Shown: positions 1-7,898, counted from the stretch's first letter. The stretch is DNA of 19,167 nucleotides from CBIFVZ01 sp966185765 (GCA_966185765.1 CBIFVZ010000073.1:1-19167); one strand, 5' to 3'. Numbers and translations: made by a program. Notes: generated from the sequence alone by a model not told the origin.

Positions 1-25
1 ATAGGTAACTTGGCGAGATTATACG

Positions 26-943
26 ATGATCAAACAAAGGACTCTTAAACGTATCGTTCAGGCGACTGGCGTCGGTTTGCATACCGGCAAGAAAGTCACC
101 CTGACGTTACGCCCTGCGCCGGCAAATACCGGGGTCATCTATCGTCGCACAGACTTGAATCCACCGGTGGATTTCCCGGCAGATGCAAAATCAGTGCGAG
201 ATACAATGCTCTGTACTTGCCTGGTTAACGAGCATGATGTGCGGATTTCTACCGTAGAGCACCTCAATGCTGCCCTGGCGGGTCTGGGTATCGACAACAT
301 CATCGTTGAAGTTGATGCGCCAGAAATTCCTATCATGGATGGCAGTGCTGCACCGTTCGTTTATCTGTTGCTGGATGCCGGCATTGATGAACTGAACGTC
401 GCGAAGAAGTTTGTCCGCATTAAAGAGACTGTCCGCGTTGAAGACGGTGACAAGTGGGCTGAGTTCAAGCCGTACAATGGTTTTACGCTCGATTTCACTA
501 TCGACTTTAACCATCCGGCTATTGATGCCAGCAGCCAGCGTTACCGCATGAACTTCTCCGCAGATGCCTTTACGCGTCAGATCAGCCGCGCACGTACCTT
601 CGGTTTTATGCGCGATATCGAATACCTGCAGTCTCGCGGCCTGTGCCTGGGCGGTAGTTTTGACTGCGCTATCGTGGTAGATGATTATCGCGTACTGAAC
701 GAAGACGGCCTGCGTTTTGAAGACGAATTTGTGCGTCACAAAATGCTGGATGCTATCGGCGATCTGTTCATGTGTGGTCACAACATTATTGGTGCTTTCA
801 CGGCGTATAAATCCGGTCATGCACTGAATAACAAACTCCTTCAGGCTGTATTAGCAAAACAGGAAGCCTGGGAATTTGTGACCTTTGAAGATGAAGCTGA
901 ACTTCCGTTGGCGTTTAAAGCCCCTTCTATGGTGATGGCGTAA
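26..943 (+). CDS. lpxC: UDP-3-O-acyl-N-acetylglucosamine deacetylase LpxC
   Basis: LpxC catalyses the first committed step of lipid A synthesis: Zn-dependent removal of acetate from UDP-3-O-acyl-GlcNAc in the cytoplasm. The 305-residue product has the family's usual length. Visible zinc ligands are H79 (motif STVEH, 75-79), H238 and D242 (HKMLD, 238-242). E78 is the catalytic base and H265 (KSGH, 262-265) the second catalytic residue. The start has only a weak Shine-Dalgarno (GGCGAG about 10 nt upstream), but the N-terminus MIKQRTLKRIVQATG matches the family. It is normally the last gene of the mra/fts cluster downstream of ftsZ, and only 25 bases of that spacer are present. A strong terminator follows at 967-1020, separating it from secM. 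The E. coli enzyme is controlled by FtsH degradation of its C-terminal tail. This protein ends in hydrophobic residues ending MVMA, which fits that mode (inference). Confidence 0.98.
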   Translation: MIKQRTLKRIVQATGVGLHTGKKVTLTLRPAPANTGVIYRRTDLNPPVDFPADAKSVRDTMLCTCLVNEHDVRISTVEHLNAALAGLGIDNIIVEVDAPEIPIMDGSAAPFVYLLLDAGIDELNVAKKFVRIKETVRVEDGDKWAEFKPYNGFTLDFTIDFNHPAIDASSQRYRMNFSADAFTRQISRARTFGFMRDIEYLQSRGLCLGGSFDCAIVVDDYRVLNEDGLRFEDEFVRHKMLDAIGDLFMCGHNIIGAFTAYKSGHALNNKLLQAVLAKQEAWEFVTFEDEAELPLAFKAPSMVMA

Positions 944-966
944 CCTTTTACGCTGTGCTGTAACAA

Positions 967-1020
967 AGACGACTGGTTAACCTGGTACTCTCTCCGTCCA
1001 GGCAAGCCAGTCGTTTTTTT
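967..1020 (+). terminator. Rho-independent terminator after lpxC
   Basis: Two-tier hairpin: outer arms ACGACTGG (969-976) and CCAGTCGT (1007-1014), a 4x4 internal loop, then inner arms CCTGG (981-985) and CCAGG (998-1002). A run of seven T ends at 1020. The A residues at 965-967 can also pair with the T tract, so it may work weakly on the other strand. It closes the upstream division cluster and implies a separate promoter for secM-secA within 1021-1214, where I could not identify a convincing -35/-10 pair. Confidence 0.85.
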
Positions 1021-1214
1021 ATTCCTTCGTAATATATCTGCCGCTATTTTTAACAGGCGACGTCTGCTGTATATGGGAATGTATTCTGTTGCTGATTAAT
1101 TGTGCGAGCCGTCTTCAGTGCGTGTTGATTACTAATGCTGCATAGCAGGATTGATGATACTATCGGGCGAATTTATCGTTATGGACTACGGTGTTTCTGA
1201 CTTCTGGTGAAGCT

Positions 1215-1724
1215 GTGACAGGTATTTTTACTCGCTGGCGACAATTCGGTATTCGTTATTTCTGGCCACATCTCCTGCTGGGGATGGTTGCGGCCAGTTT
1301 TGGCATGCCTGCGCTCAGTAACAATACTCACCCTTCACTGTCAGAGTCTGCTTCAAGTAACAATGCCGAGCGTCGCGTCATTCGTTTTGACAGCCTTGCG
1401 CTGTTGCAACAGGAAACGAACCGTCGTACATCATTCAGCGTTGACTACTGGCACCAGCACGCTATCCGTAACGTTATCCGGCATCTTTCTTTTGCGCTGA
1501 CGCCGCAAACGTTGCCTGTAGCCGAAGCTGCTTTACCGCTTCAGGCACAGCACCTTGCGTTGCTTGATACGCTCAATGCACTGTTAACGCAGCAAAAAGC
1601 ATTTCCACCTGTACTCAACATTGCCTCAGGTTCTGCCCCTGATTTTCACAGCCGAAGGATCAGCGTTATCCACTGGCTGAACAAGACTCAAGGGATTCGT
1701 GCCGGGCCTGCGCACCTCAGCTAA
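1215..1724 (+). CDS. secM: Secretion monitor SecM (translation-arrest peptide controlling secA)
   Basis: SecM is a secreted regulatory peptide whose nascent chain stalls its own ribosome unless pulled by the Sec machinery; the stall exposes the secA ribosome-binding site. I choose the GTG at 1215 (MTGIFTRWRQFG..., 169 aa; about 170 in E. coli) over the in-frame GTG at 1191, because a GGTGAAG element lies just upstream and the N-terminus then matches the family. A basic N-region and hydrophobic core (about 16-32) form a signal peptide, with likely cleavage near PALS. The central YWHQHAIR and SLPLQAQH-like segments are conserved. The arrest core GIRAGP (160-165) is intact, with Trp154 at the expected position. 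However, the residue 16 before the final Pro is Ile149 rather than Phe, and the residue after Trp is Leu155 rather than Ile. Residues about 117-147 are divergent. The gene is cotranscribed with secA, 65 bp away. Confidence 0.93.
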   Translation: MTGIFTRWRQFGIRYFWPHLLLGMVAASFGMPALSNNTHPSLSESASSNNAERRVIRFDSLALLQQETNRRTSFSVDYWHQHAIRNVIRHLSFALTPQTLPVAEAALPLQAQHLALLDTLNALLTQQKAFPPVLNIASGSAPDFHSRRISVIHWLNKTQGIRAGPAHLS

Positions 1725-1782
1725 AAAATCATTCTCGGTTTTCTTCTAATTATTATGACCTCACAGGCTGAGGTGTTTGAGA
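1713..1782 (+). promoter_or_regulatory. secM-secA translational control helix and secA RBS
   Basis: CACCTCAGC (1713-1721), the codons for His-Leu-Ser at the SecM C-terminus, is perfectly complementary to GCTGAGGTG (1767-1775), just upstream of the secA Shine-Dalgarno GAGA (1779-1782; 7 nt from the ATG). A competing local hairpin pairs ACCTCA (1758-1763) with TGAGGT (1769-1774), using the same 3' strand. A ribosome arrested with Pro165 (1707-1709) at the A site would cover the 1713-1721 arm. This matches the known SecM logic, in which stalling opens a helix that masks the secA start. The pairing is read from the sequence; its role is inferred from the E. coli system. Confidence 0.75.
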
Positions 1783-1789
1783 TTTTATT

Positions 1790-4495
1790 ATGCTTATCAA
1801 AATGTTAACTAAAGTATTCGGCAGCCGTAACGATCGTACTCTGCGCCGTATGCGTAAAATTGTTTCTAAAATCAATGCAATGGAACCGGCGCTGGAAAAG
1901 CTGTCTGATGACGAGCTGAAGGCGAAAACCGGGGAGTTCCGCGCACGTCTGGAGAAAGGCGACTCGGTTGAAACGCTGCTGCCGGAGGCTTTTGCGGTTG
2001 TGCGCGAGGCCAGCAAGCGTGTGTTTGGTATGCGTCACTTTGATGTGCAGCTGCTTGGCGGTATGGTGCTTAATGACCGCTGCATCGCAGAGATGCGTAC
2101 AGGTGAAGGTAAAACCCTGACCGCAACGTTGCCCGCTTACCTTAACGCTCTGAGCGGCAAGGGTGTGCATGTTGTGACGGTCAACGACTACCTGGCGCAG
2201 CGTGACGCTGAAAACAACCGCCCGCTGTTTGAGTTTCTGGGCCTGAGCGTGGGTATTAACCTGCCGGGCATGCCAGCACCGGCTAAACGTGAAGCCTACG
2301 CGGCCGATATCACTTACGGTACCAACAACGAATACGGCTTTGACTACCTGCGCGACAACATGGCATTCAGCCCTGAAGAACGTGTGCAGCGTAAGTTGCA
2401 CTATGCGCTGGTGGATGAAGTTGACTCCATTCTTATCGATGAAGCGCGTACACCGCTGATTATTTCTGGTCCGGCAGAAGACAGCTCCGAGCTGTATCGC
2501 CGCATGGACAAAATCATCCCGAGCCTGGTGCGCCAGGAGAAGGAAGACTCAGATACTTTCCAGGGCGAAGGTCACTTCTCTGTGGATGAGAAGTCACGCC
2601 AGGTGAACCTGACCGAGCGCGGTCTGGTACTGGTTGAAGAACTGCTGGTGAAAGAAGGCATTATGGAAGAAGGCGAGTCGCTGTATTCGCCGAACAATAT
2701 TATGCTGATGCACCACGTGACTGCTGCGCTGCGCGCCCATGTGCTGTTTACTCGCGATGTTGATTACATCGTTAAAGATGGCGAAGTTATCATCGTTGAT
2801 GAGCACACGGGGCGTACCATGCAGGGTCGCCGCTGGTCTGATGGCCTGCACCAGGCCGTTGAAGCCAAAGAAGGCGTGCAGATTCAGAATGAAAACCAGA
2901 CGCTGGCGTCTATCACCTTCCAGAACTACTTCCGTCTGTATGAGAAGCTGGCGGGCATGACAGGTACGGCAGACACCGAGGCTTTCGAGTTCAGCTCCAT
3001 CTATAAACTCGACACCATTGTTGTGCCGACTAACCGTCCGATGGTGCGTAAAGACCTCGCGGATCTGGTTTATATGACCGAAGCCGAAAAATTTGCGGCT
3101 ATCATCGAAGATATCAAGGAACGTACCAGCAAAGGCCAGCCGGTGCTGGTAGGTACCATCTCCATCGAAAAATCAGAATTAGTGTCGGATGCGCTGCAAA
3201 AAGCGGGCATCAAACATAACGTACTGAACGCCAAATTCCATGCCCACGAAGCAGAAATTGTGGCACAAGCGGGCTACCCATCAACGGTCACCATTGCAAC
3301 TAACATGGCCGGTCGTGGTACTGACATTGTGTTAGGCGGTAGCTGGCAGTCTGAGGTTGCAGCGCTGGAAAACCCGAGCGATGCGCAAATTGCCGACATC
3401 AAAGCGCAATGGCAGAAACGCCATGACGCAGTGCTGGCGTCCGGTGGTCTGCACATTATCGGTACCGAGCGTCATGAATCACGTCGTATTGATAACCAGC
3501 TGCGTGGTCGTTCGGGTCGTCAGGGTGACCCGGGTTCATCACGTTTCTACCTGTCTATGGAAGATGCGTTGATGCGTATCTTCGCCTCCGAACGTGTATC
3601 AAGCATGATGCGCAAACTGGGTATGAAGCCGGGCGAAGCGATTGAGCACCCGTGGGTCACGAAAGCGATTGCGAACGCACAGCGTAAAGTAGAAAGCCGC
3701 AACTTTGATATCCGTAAACAGCTGCTGGAATATGATGACGTTGCCAACGATCAGCGCCGTGCTATCTATACTCAGCGTAACGAGCTGCTGGATGTGGCTG
3801 ATGTCAGTGAGACTATCAACAGCATTCGTGAAGACGTATTCAAAGTCACCATTGATAACCATATTCCGCCGCAGTCTCTGGAAGAGATGTGGGATGTGGA
3901 AGGCTTGCAGGAGCGTCTGAAAAACGACTTCGATCTGGACTTGCCGATTGCCGAGTGGCTGGACAAAGAGCCAGAGTTGCATGAGGAAACCCTGCGCGAG
4001 CGTATTTTGCAAAACGCTGTCGAAGTGTATAAGCAGAAGGAAGAGGTGGTTGGCGATGAAATGATGCGCCACTTCGAAAAAGGTGTCATGTTGCAAACGC
4101 TGGATTCTCTGTGGAAAGAGCACCTGGCGGCGATGGACTATTTGCGCCAGGGCATCCATCTGCGTGGTTATGCGCAAAAAGATCCGAAGCAGGAATATAA
4201 GCGCGAATCCTTCGCCATGTTTGCAGCGATGCTGGAATCACTGAAGTATGAAGTGATCAGTACCCTGAGCAAGGTTCAGGTACGCATGCCGGAAGAAGTC
4301 GAGGCGATGGAGCAGCAGCGTCGTGAAGAGGCCGAACGTCTGGCTCAGATGCAGCAGCTCAGTCACCAGGATGATGATGCGCTGGCGGCCGACGATCTCG
4401 CTTCCCGTTCCGGTGAGCGCAAGGTTGGCCGTAACGATCCTTGCCCATGTGGTTCCGGTAAAAAATACAAGCAGTGCCACGGCCGTCTGAGCTGA
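1790..4495 (+). CDS. secA: Preprotein translocase ATPase SecA
   Basis: SecA is the ATP-driven motor that pushes unfolded preproteins through SecYEG. It cycles between cytosol and inner membrane and binds SecB cargo. The 901-residue product has the same length as I recall for E. coli. Walker A is GEGKT (105-109, K108), and the DEAD-like Walker B holds D209 in VDEVDS. The second helicase domain carries NMAGRGTDIVLGG and the arginine-finger region QLRGRSGRQGDPG. The C-terminal zinc motif CPCGSGKKYKQCHG (885-898) provides Cys885, Cys887, Cys896 and His897 for SecB and lipid binding. The start follows TTTGAGATTTTATT. Translation is coupled to SecM arrest through the upstream helix. SecA ends at 4495 and is followed by a hairpin plus T tract, so mutT probably depends on read-through or its own promoter. 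Confidence 0.99.
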   Translation: MLIKMLTKVFGSRNDRTLRRMRKIVSKINAMEPALEKLSDDELKAKTGEFRARLEKGDSVETLLPEAFAVVREASKRVFGMRHFDVQLLGGMVLNDRCIAEMRTGEGKTLTATLPAYLNALSGKGVHVVTVNDYLAQRDAENNRPLFEFLGLSVGINLPGMPAPAKREAYAADITYGTNNEYGFDYLRDNMAFSPEERVQRKLHYALVDEVDSILIDEARTPLIISGPAEDSSELYRRMDKIIPSLVRQEKEDSDTFQGEGHFSVDEKSRQVNLTERGLVLVEELLVKEGIMEEGESLYSPNNIMLMHHVTAALRAHVLFTRDVDYIVKDGEVIIVDEHTGRTMQGRRWSDGLHQAVEAKEGVQIQNENQTLASITFQNYFRLYEKLAGMTGTADTEAFEFSSIYKLDTIVVPTNRPMVRKDLADLVYMTEAEKFAAIIEDIKERTSKGQPVLVGTISIEKSELVSDALQKAGIKHNVLNAKFHAHEAEIVAQAGYPSTVTIATNMAGRGTDIVLGGSWQSEVAALENPSDAQIADIKAQWQKRHDAVLASGGLHIIGTERHESRRIDNQLRGRSGRQGDPGSSRFYLSMEDALMRIFASERVSSMMRKLGMKPGEAIEHPWVTKAIANAQRKVESRNFDIRKQLLEYDDVANDQRRAIYTQRNELLDVADVSETINSIREDVFKVTIDNHIPPQSLEEMWDVEGLQERLKNDFDLDLPIAEWLDKEPELHEETLRERILQNAVEVYKQKEEVVGDEMMRHFEKGVMLQTLDSLWKEHLAAMDYLRQGIHLRGYAQKDPKQEYKRESFAMFAAMLESLKYEVISTLSKVQVRMPEEVEAMEQQRREEAERLAQMQQLSHQDDDALAADDLASRSGERKVGRNDPCPCGSGKKYKQCHGRLS

Positions 4496-4512
4496 GATAA
4501 ACACTGATAACA

Positions 4513-4538
4513 GGGCGCAGCGAGCTGTGCCCTTTTTT
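4513..4538 (+). terminator. Terminator-like hairpin between secA and mutT
   Basis: Arms GGGCGCAG (4513-4520) and CTGTGCCC (4525-4532) form an 8-bp stem with one G-U pair and a CGAG tetraloop. Six T follow (4533-4538). The mutT start lies only 14 nt beyond the T tract, so the structure probably sets mutT expression by partial termination rather than marking a clean operon boundary (inference). Confidence 0.75.
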
Positions 4539-4552
4539 ATGGGATGAAGATA

Positions 4553-4942
4553 ATGAAACAGCTGAATATTGCCGTGGGTATCATCCGTAATCCGCTAGGC
4601 GAAATCTTTATCACTCGCCGCGCGGCAGATGCCCATATGGCGAACAAGTGGGAGTTTCCCGGCGGTAAAATAGAGGCAGGTGAAACACCTGAGCAGGCGC
4701 TGGTACGCGAGCTTGAGGAAGAGACCGGCATTACCGCTACACGCTACTCGCTGTATGAGACGCTCTCCCATGCGTTCAGCGATCGTAACGTTAATCTGTG
4801 GTTCTTTCTGGTTGAGCAGTGGCAGGGAGAGCCGTGGGGCAAGGAAGGTCAGCCGGGAGAGTGGGTGGCGCAGCGTGCGCTAAACGCGCTGGCATTTCCA
4901 CCCGCCAATGTGTCCGTTATTGAGAAGCTGCTGGGCGAGTAA
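4553..4942 (+). CDS. mutT: 8-oxo-dGTP diphosphatase MutT
   Basis: MutT hydrolyses 8-oxo-dGTP (and 8-oxo-GTP) to the monophosphate, preventing A:T to C:G transversions. I choose the second in-frame ATG (4553; MKQLNIAVGII, 129 aa), which gives the usual length and N-terminus. The ATG at 4544 would add MKI and leaves no room for a ribosome-binding site after the terminator T tract, whereas GATGAAG lies just before 4553. The Nudix box spans residues 38-60: G38, E44, R52, E53, E56, E57 and G59 (pattern Gx5Ex7REUxEExGU) are all present. The segment MANKWEFPGGK before it is the nucleotide-recognition region. The gene follows secA and faces yacG convergently. Confidence 0.97.
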   Translation: MKQLNIAVGIIRNPLGEIFITRRAADAHMANKWEFPGGKIEAGETPEQALVRELEEETGITATRYSLYETLSHAFSDRNVNLWFFLVEQWQGEPWGKEGQPGEWVAQRALNALAFPPANVSVIEKLLGE

Positions 4943-4948
4943 AATACG

Positions 4949-4968
4949 GGTGCGCCGCATGGCGCACC
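4949..4968. terminator. Hairpin between convergent mutT and yacG
   Basis: Perfect 8-bp inverted repeat GGTGCGCC (4949-4956) / GGCGCACC (4961-4968) with a GCAT loop. Leftward it is followed by CGTATTTTAC, a short T run; rightward there is no T run. It most plausibly ends the yacG operon and may also halt mutT transcription. Confidence 0.65.
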
Positions 4969-4975
4969 ATAATGG

Positions 4976-5173
4976 TCATTGATTCTCTGTTTCGCTCCAG
5001 CCGTCGCTGTCCGACAAATCCCCCTGGCTTGGAATACGTTTTTCTTCCGCAGCCCATTCGCCGAAATCAATCAACTGGCAGCGCCTGGAGCAAAACGGAC
5101 GAAACGGGCTGTTTTCATTCCAGATAACAGCCTTGCCGCAGGTTGGGCAGTTAACCACAGTCGCATCTGACAT
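4976..5173 (-). CDS. yacG: DNA gyrase inhibitor YacG (zinc ribbon)
   Basis: A 65-residue protein of the YacG/DUF329 family. In E. coli it binds the GyrB C-terminal domain and blocks DNA binding by gyrase. Four cysteines, C9 and C12 (NCPTCGK) and C28 and C32 (FCSRRCQ), form the zinc site. The following LIDFGEWAAEE segment is the family signature, and the acidic tail is usual. The start is supported by AAGGAG five nucleotides upstream of the ATG, which overlaps the stop of zapD. It is the last gene of the coaE-zapD-yacG operon. Confidence 0.96.
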   Translation of the reverse strand: MSDATVVNCPTCGKAVIWNENSPFRPFCSRRCQLIDFGEWAAEEKRIPSQGDLSDSDGWSETENQ

Positions 5174-5182
5174 TCTTGCTCC

Positions 5183-5926
5183 TTAGCAGCAGGCAAGTTC
5201 AAAATCGAGACGTTCAGGTACGCTGCCACGCTCGCTATCTAACGGTAGAAAGCGAATGGCAAAGCGACTTTTGTGACCTGATATTTGCGGGTACAGTCCA
5301 TCGTCGGCGGGAAGCTGTAGACGCAGCAGATCCGCATCCTCGCCATTATCCTGATAAAAGCCGTTCAGGCTGGTCTGCTTACGTAGCGGGGCTGCGTTGC
5401 GAATCAACTCCAGCAGCATGTTCAGCGGCTGTTTTATCGGCTTCAGTGAAGCCTGCCAGTATTCAACCTGCTCATCGCGCACATGTTGTGGCAGGGCAAG
5501 CCAGATGTGCAGTGTGGGTAAATCAAAGCTGCAGCAACCACCGGGGATACTCAGACGCTGGCGTACCAGAGCCAGCAGCTTATCCTCACGCAGAATCTGG
5601 CCCGGACGTGGTGCCGACATCATCTTGCTACCTGATTCACGTAACTGAGCGCCAAGCTCCCGGATGCGATGGGTGTCCGCTCCGGGAACCTCGGCCCAGC
5701 TATTGAGCTTACGCTGCTGGCGTTCCAGCTCTTTAAGTATTTCAGTACGTATTTCGCCACGCTCAAACACATCGAGAAGTTCACTGGCGTTGCGAAAAAA
5801 ATTCAAGGCGCTGGCATGGTCACGAACCGGAAGCTGGGCTTCCATCTGTGTCAGTAAAAATTCCATGCGCAGCCAGGTACGCATTTTTTCATTAAGAGGA
5901 TGCTCAAAGAGAACGTAAGCGTGCAT
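5183..5926 (-). CDS. zapD: Cell division protein ZapD (FtsZ-bundling factor)
   Basis: ZapD (YacF) is a cytoplasmic factor that crosslinks FtsZ protofilaments through the FtsZ C-terminal tail. The 247 residues equal the E. coli length I recall. An N-terminal helical domain (VLFEHPLNEKMRTWLR, about 5-20, and NASELLDVFERGE) is followed by a beta-rich C-terminal domain with conserved RQRLSIPGGCCSFDLP and QISGHKSRFAIRF. The gene's ATG overlaps the coaE stop by one base (TAATG), and yacG starts 9 bp after its end, so the three genes are translationally coupled. No unusual features are seen. Confidence 0.97.
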   Translation of the reverse strand: MHAYVLFEHPLNEKMRTWLRMEFLLTQMEAQLPVRDHASALNFFRNASELLDVFERGEIRTEILKELERQQRKLNSWAEVPGADTHRIRELGAQLRESGSKMMSAPRPGQILREDKLLALVRQRLSIPGGCCSFDLPTLHIWLALPQHVRDEQVEYWQASLKPIKQPLNMLLELIRNAAPLRKQTSLNGFYQDNGEDADLLRLQLPADDGLYPQISGHKSRFAIRFLPLDSERGSVPERLDFELACC

Positions 5927-6546
5927 TAATGTGGTTCCTGTGCTGCTGCCTGTGCAGCCAGTGCCAGATAGCGCTGGTGCAGGGTGGCGACTTGCGCAAT
6001 GGCGAGTTGCGGCTCACCATCGTTATTAATGATATCGTCGGCGGCGGCCAGACGTTTCTCGCGGGAAACCTGGGCGGCGATAATCTGTTCTGCCTGTTCA
6101 CGGGAAATACCGTCGCGCGCCATTGTGCGCGACAACTGTGTTTGCACGCTGACGTCAATCACCAGTACGCGGCTGGCTTTATCACACAGCCCGTTTTCTA
6201 CCAGTAGCGGCACTACCCACAGGACATAAGGGGAGGTTGCGCAGGCGATAGCTTCTTGTGTTTGCTGTTGTATCAAAGGGTGTAGCAGGGCGTTAAGCCA
6301 CGCCTTTTGTGCAGGCTGCGCGAAAATGATGTCACGCAATCGGCGTCGGTTAAGACTGCCGTCGTTTGCGAGTACATCGGTGCCGAAGTGTTCAATAATA
6401 GCACGCAGGGCAGGCTTTCCCGGCTCTACGACCTGGCGCGCGATAATATCAGCATCAACAACGGCTACCCCTGAACGGGAGAAGGCGTCGGCCACGGTAC
6501 TTTTGCCGCTGCCGATGCCGCCCGTTAAAGCGACCGTATAGACCAT
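5926..6546 (-). CDS. coaE: Dephospho-CoA kinase CoaE
   Basis: CoaE performs the last step of coenzyme A synthesis, ATP-dependent phosphorylation of the 3'-hydroxyl of dephospho-CoA. The 206-residue protein starts MVYTVALTGGIGSGKST, with P-loop GGIGSGKST at about 9-17. DADIIARQVVEPG (about 32-44) is the conserved CoA-substrate region, and LLHPLIQ and VVPLLVEN (about 112-117) belong to the lid/CoA domain. No strong Shine-Dalgarno precedes the start. It is first in the coaE-zapD-yacG operon and divergent from guaC across 254 bp. Confidence 0.98.
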   Translation of the reverse strand: MVYTVALTGGIGSGKSTVADAFSRSGVAVVDADIIARQVVEPGKPALRAIIEHFGTDVLANDGSLNRRRLRDIIFAQPAQKAWLNALLHPLIQQQTQEAIACATSPYVLWVVPLLVENGLCDKASRVLVIDVSVQTQLSRTMARDGISREQAEQIIAAQVSREKRLAAADDIINNDGEPQLAIAQVATLHQRYLALAAQAAAQEPH

Positions 6547-6698
6547 AGAGTCATTATCCTGAATTCTGCCAGACGGAGAGGTTCGGGCGTTACGTCACCG
6601 TTACATCATCCTGTGATATAGCACGGCTCTGCCGACCCGGTCTGGCGTTTGAGATAAATTTTCAGGATTGTAGCGTAAAAAAGGGATTTTTCGCAGTC

Positions 6699-6726
6699 TT
6701 GCGCAGGCAATATTAGTGCGTATGAT
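6699..6726 (+). promoter_or_regulatory. Putative sigma-70 promoter of guaC
   Basis: TTGCGC (6699-6704) and TATGAT (6721-6726) are separated by 16 bp, about 75 bp before the guaC start. The bases after the -10 box (AGCGTCACTGG) are GC-containing, as in stringently controlled promoters. The assignment rests on hexamer match and spacing only. The rest of the 6547-6800 divergent spacer shows no clear operator. Confidence 0.55.
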
Positions 6727-6800
6727 AGCGTCACTGGAGTTGGTTGCTACACCGCCGATTAACGTTATAGCGAGTCGCCACATAATCCAGGAAACCGCAC

Positions 6801-7844
6801 ATGCGTATTGAAGAAGATCTGAAATTAGGTTTTAAAGACGTTCTTATCCGCCCTAAACGTTCTACTCTCAAAAGCCGCTCTGACGTTGAGCTTGAGCGCG
6901 AATTCTCTTTCAAACATTCAGGCGTAACCTGGTCCGGCGTGCCGATTATTGCGGCCAATATGGACACAGTGGGTACGTTTAGCATGGCTCAGGCTTTGGC
7001 CGGATTTGGCCTTCTCACGGCCGTGCATAAACATTACAGCGCTGAAGACTGGCACAGCTTTATTCAGAGCGCGCCGCAGGGTGTTTTGCCGCATGTGATG
7101 GTATCTACAGGCACGTCTGAGGCTGATTTCGCTAAGACCAAAGCAATTCTGGCGCTCAGTACTGAACTGAAGTTTATCTGTATTGACGTGGCAAACGGCT
7201 ACTCTGAGCACTTCGTGCAGTTTGTCAGCAAGGCTCGTGAGGCGTGGCCGGATAAAGTTATCTGCGCAGGCAATGTCGTAACGGGTGAGATGTGTGAAGA
7301 GCTGATTCTTTCAGGCGCAGACATTGTGAAGGTGGGAATTGGCCCGGGTTCAGTGTGCACGACGCGTGTTAAAACCGGCGTTGGTTATCCGCAACTTTCT
7401 GCGGTGATTGAATGTGCCGATGCGGCTCACGGCCTGGGCGGACAGATAGTCAGTGACGGTGGTTGCACGATGCCTGGTGATGTAGCAAAGGCGTTTGGCG
7501 GTGGTGCTGACTTTGTCATGCTTGGCGGTATGCTGGCCGGGCATGAGGAGAGCGGCGGCAAAATCGTTGAAGAAAACGGTGAGAAATTTATGCTGTTCTA
7601 CGGCATGAGTTCCGAGTCGGCAATGAACCGCCACGTTGGCGGTGTTGCGGATTATCGTGCTGCCGAGGGCAAAACCGTTCGCCTGCCGTTGCGCGGGCCG
7701 GTAGAAAATACCGCGCGTGATATTCTTGGTGGTCTGCGCTCGGCCTGTACCTACGTGGGGGCATCACGACTGAAAGAGCTGACGAAGCGCACGACGTTTA
7801 TCCGCGTTCAGGAACAGGAAAACCGCATTTTCAATAGCCTGTAA
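6801..7844 (+). CDS. guaC: GMP reductase GuaC
   Basis: GuaC converts GMP to IMP and ammonia with NADPH, returning guanine nucleotides to the adenine branch. It is a 347-residue TIM-barrel of the IMPDH/GMPR family, with no CBS insertion, as expected for GMPR. The catalytic loop IGPGSVCTTR places Cys186 as the nucleophile, flanked by VKVGIGPGS and TGVGYPQLSAV. SDGGCTMPGDVAKAFGGGADFVMLGGMLAG is the phosphate-binding region. The gene has its own promoter and terminator, and its neighbours on both sides are transcribed from the other strand. Confidence 0.98.
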   Translation: MRIEEDLKLGFKDVLIRPKRSTLKSRSDVELEREFSFKHSGVTWSGVPIIAANMDTVGTFSMAQALAGFGLLTAVHKHYSAEDWHSFIQSAPQGVLPHVMVSTGTSEADFAKTKAILALSTELKFICIDVANGYSEHFVQFVSKAREAWPDKVICAGNVVTGEMCEELILSGADIVKVGIGPGSVCTTRVKTGVGYPQLSAVIECADAAHGLGGQIVSDGGCTMPGDVAKAFGGGADFVMLGGMLAGHEESGGKIVEENGEKFMLFYGMSSESAMNRHVGGVADYRAAEGKTVRLPLRGPVENTARDILGGLRSACTYVGASRLKELTKRTTFIRVQEQENRIFNSL

Positions 7845-7867
7845 CGGAACCCGTTAAAGGGGGTCTG

Positions 7868-7898
7868 CGGCGCGTCTCTGATGCGCCGTTTTGTTTTT
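7868..7898 (+). terminator. Terminator after guaC
   Basis: CGGCGC (7868-7873) pairs with GCGCCG (7883-7888) around a 9-nt loop, followed by TTTTGTTTTT. It lies 24 bp after the guaC stop and precedes the converging end of hofC at 8032. Confidence 0.7.

Noticed and set aside
191..820. Long antisense frame inside lpxC (209 codons)
   Set aside because: Shadow of a conserved gene; no start signal and unlike any family I know. The same reasoning applies to antisense frames in secA, hofB and aroP.
1191..1214. Longer N-terminus for SecM from the GTG at 1191
   Set aside because: The GTG at 1215 gives the expected signal peptide and length and has a better ribosome-binding site.
2407..2414. Chi-type octamers GCTGGTGG (also at 9334, 12978, 14701, 18402)
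   Set aside because: Frequent in enterobacterial coding DNA because the octamer reads as common codons; nothing specific to this window.
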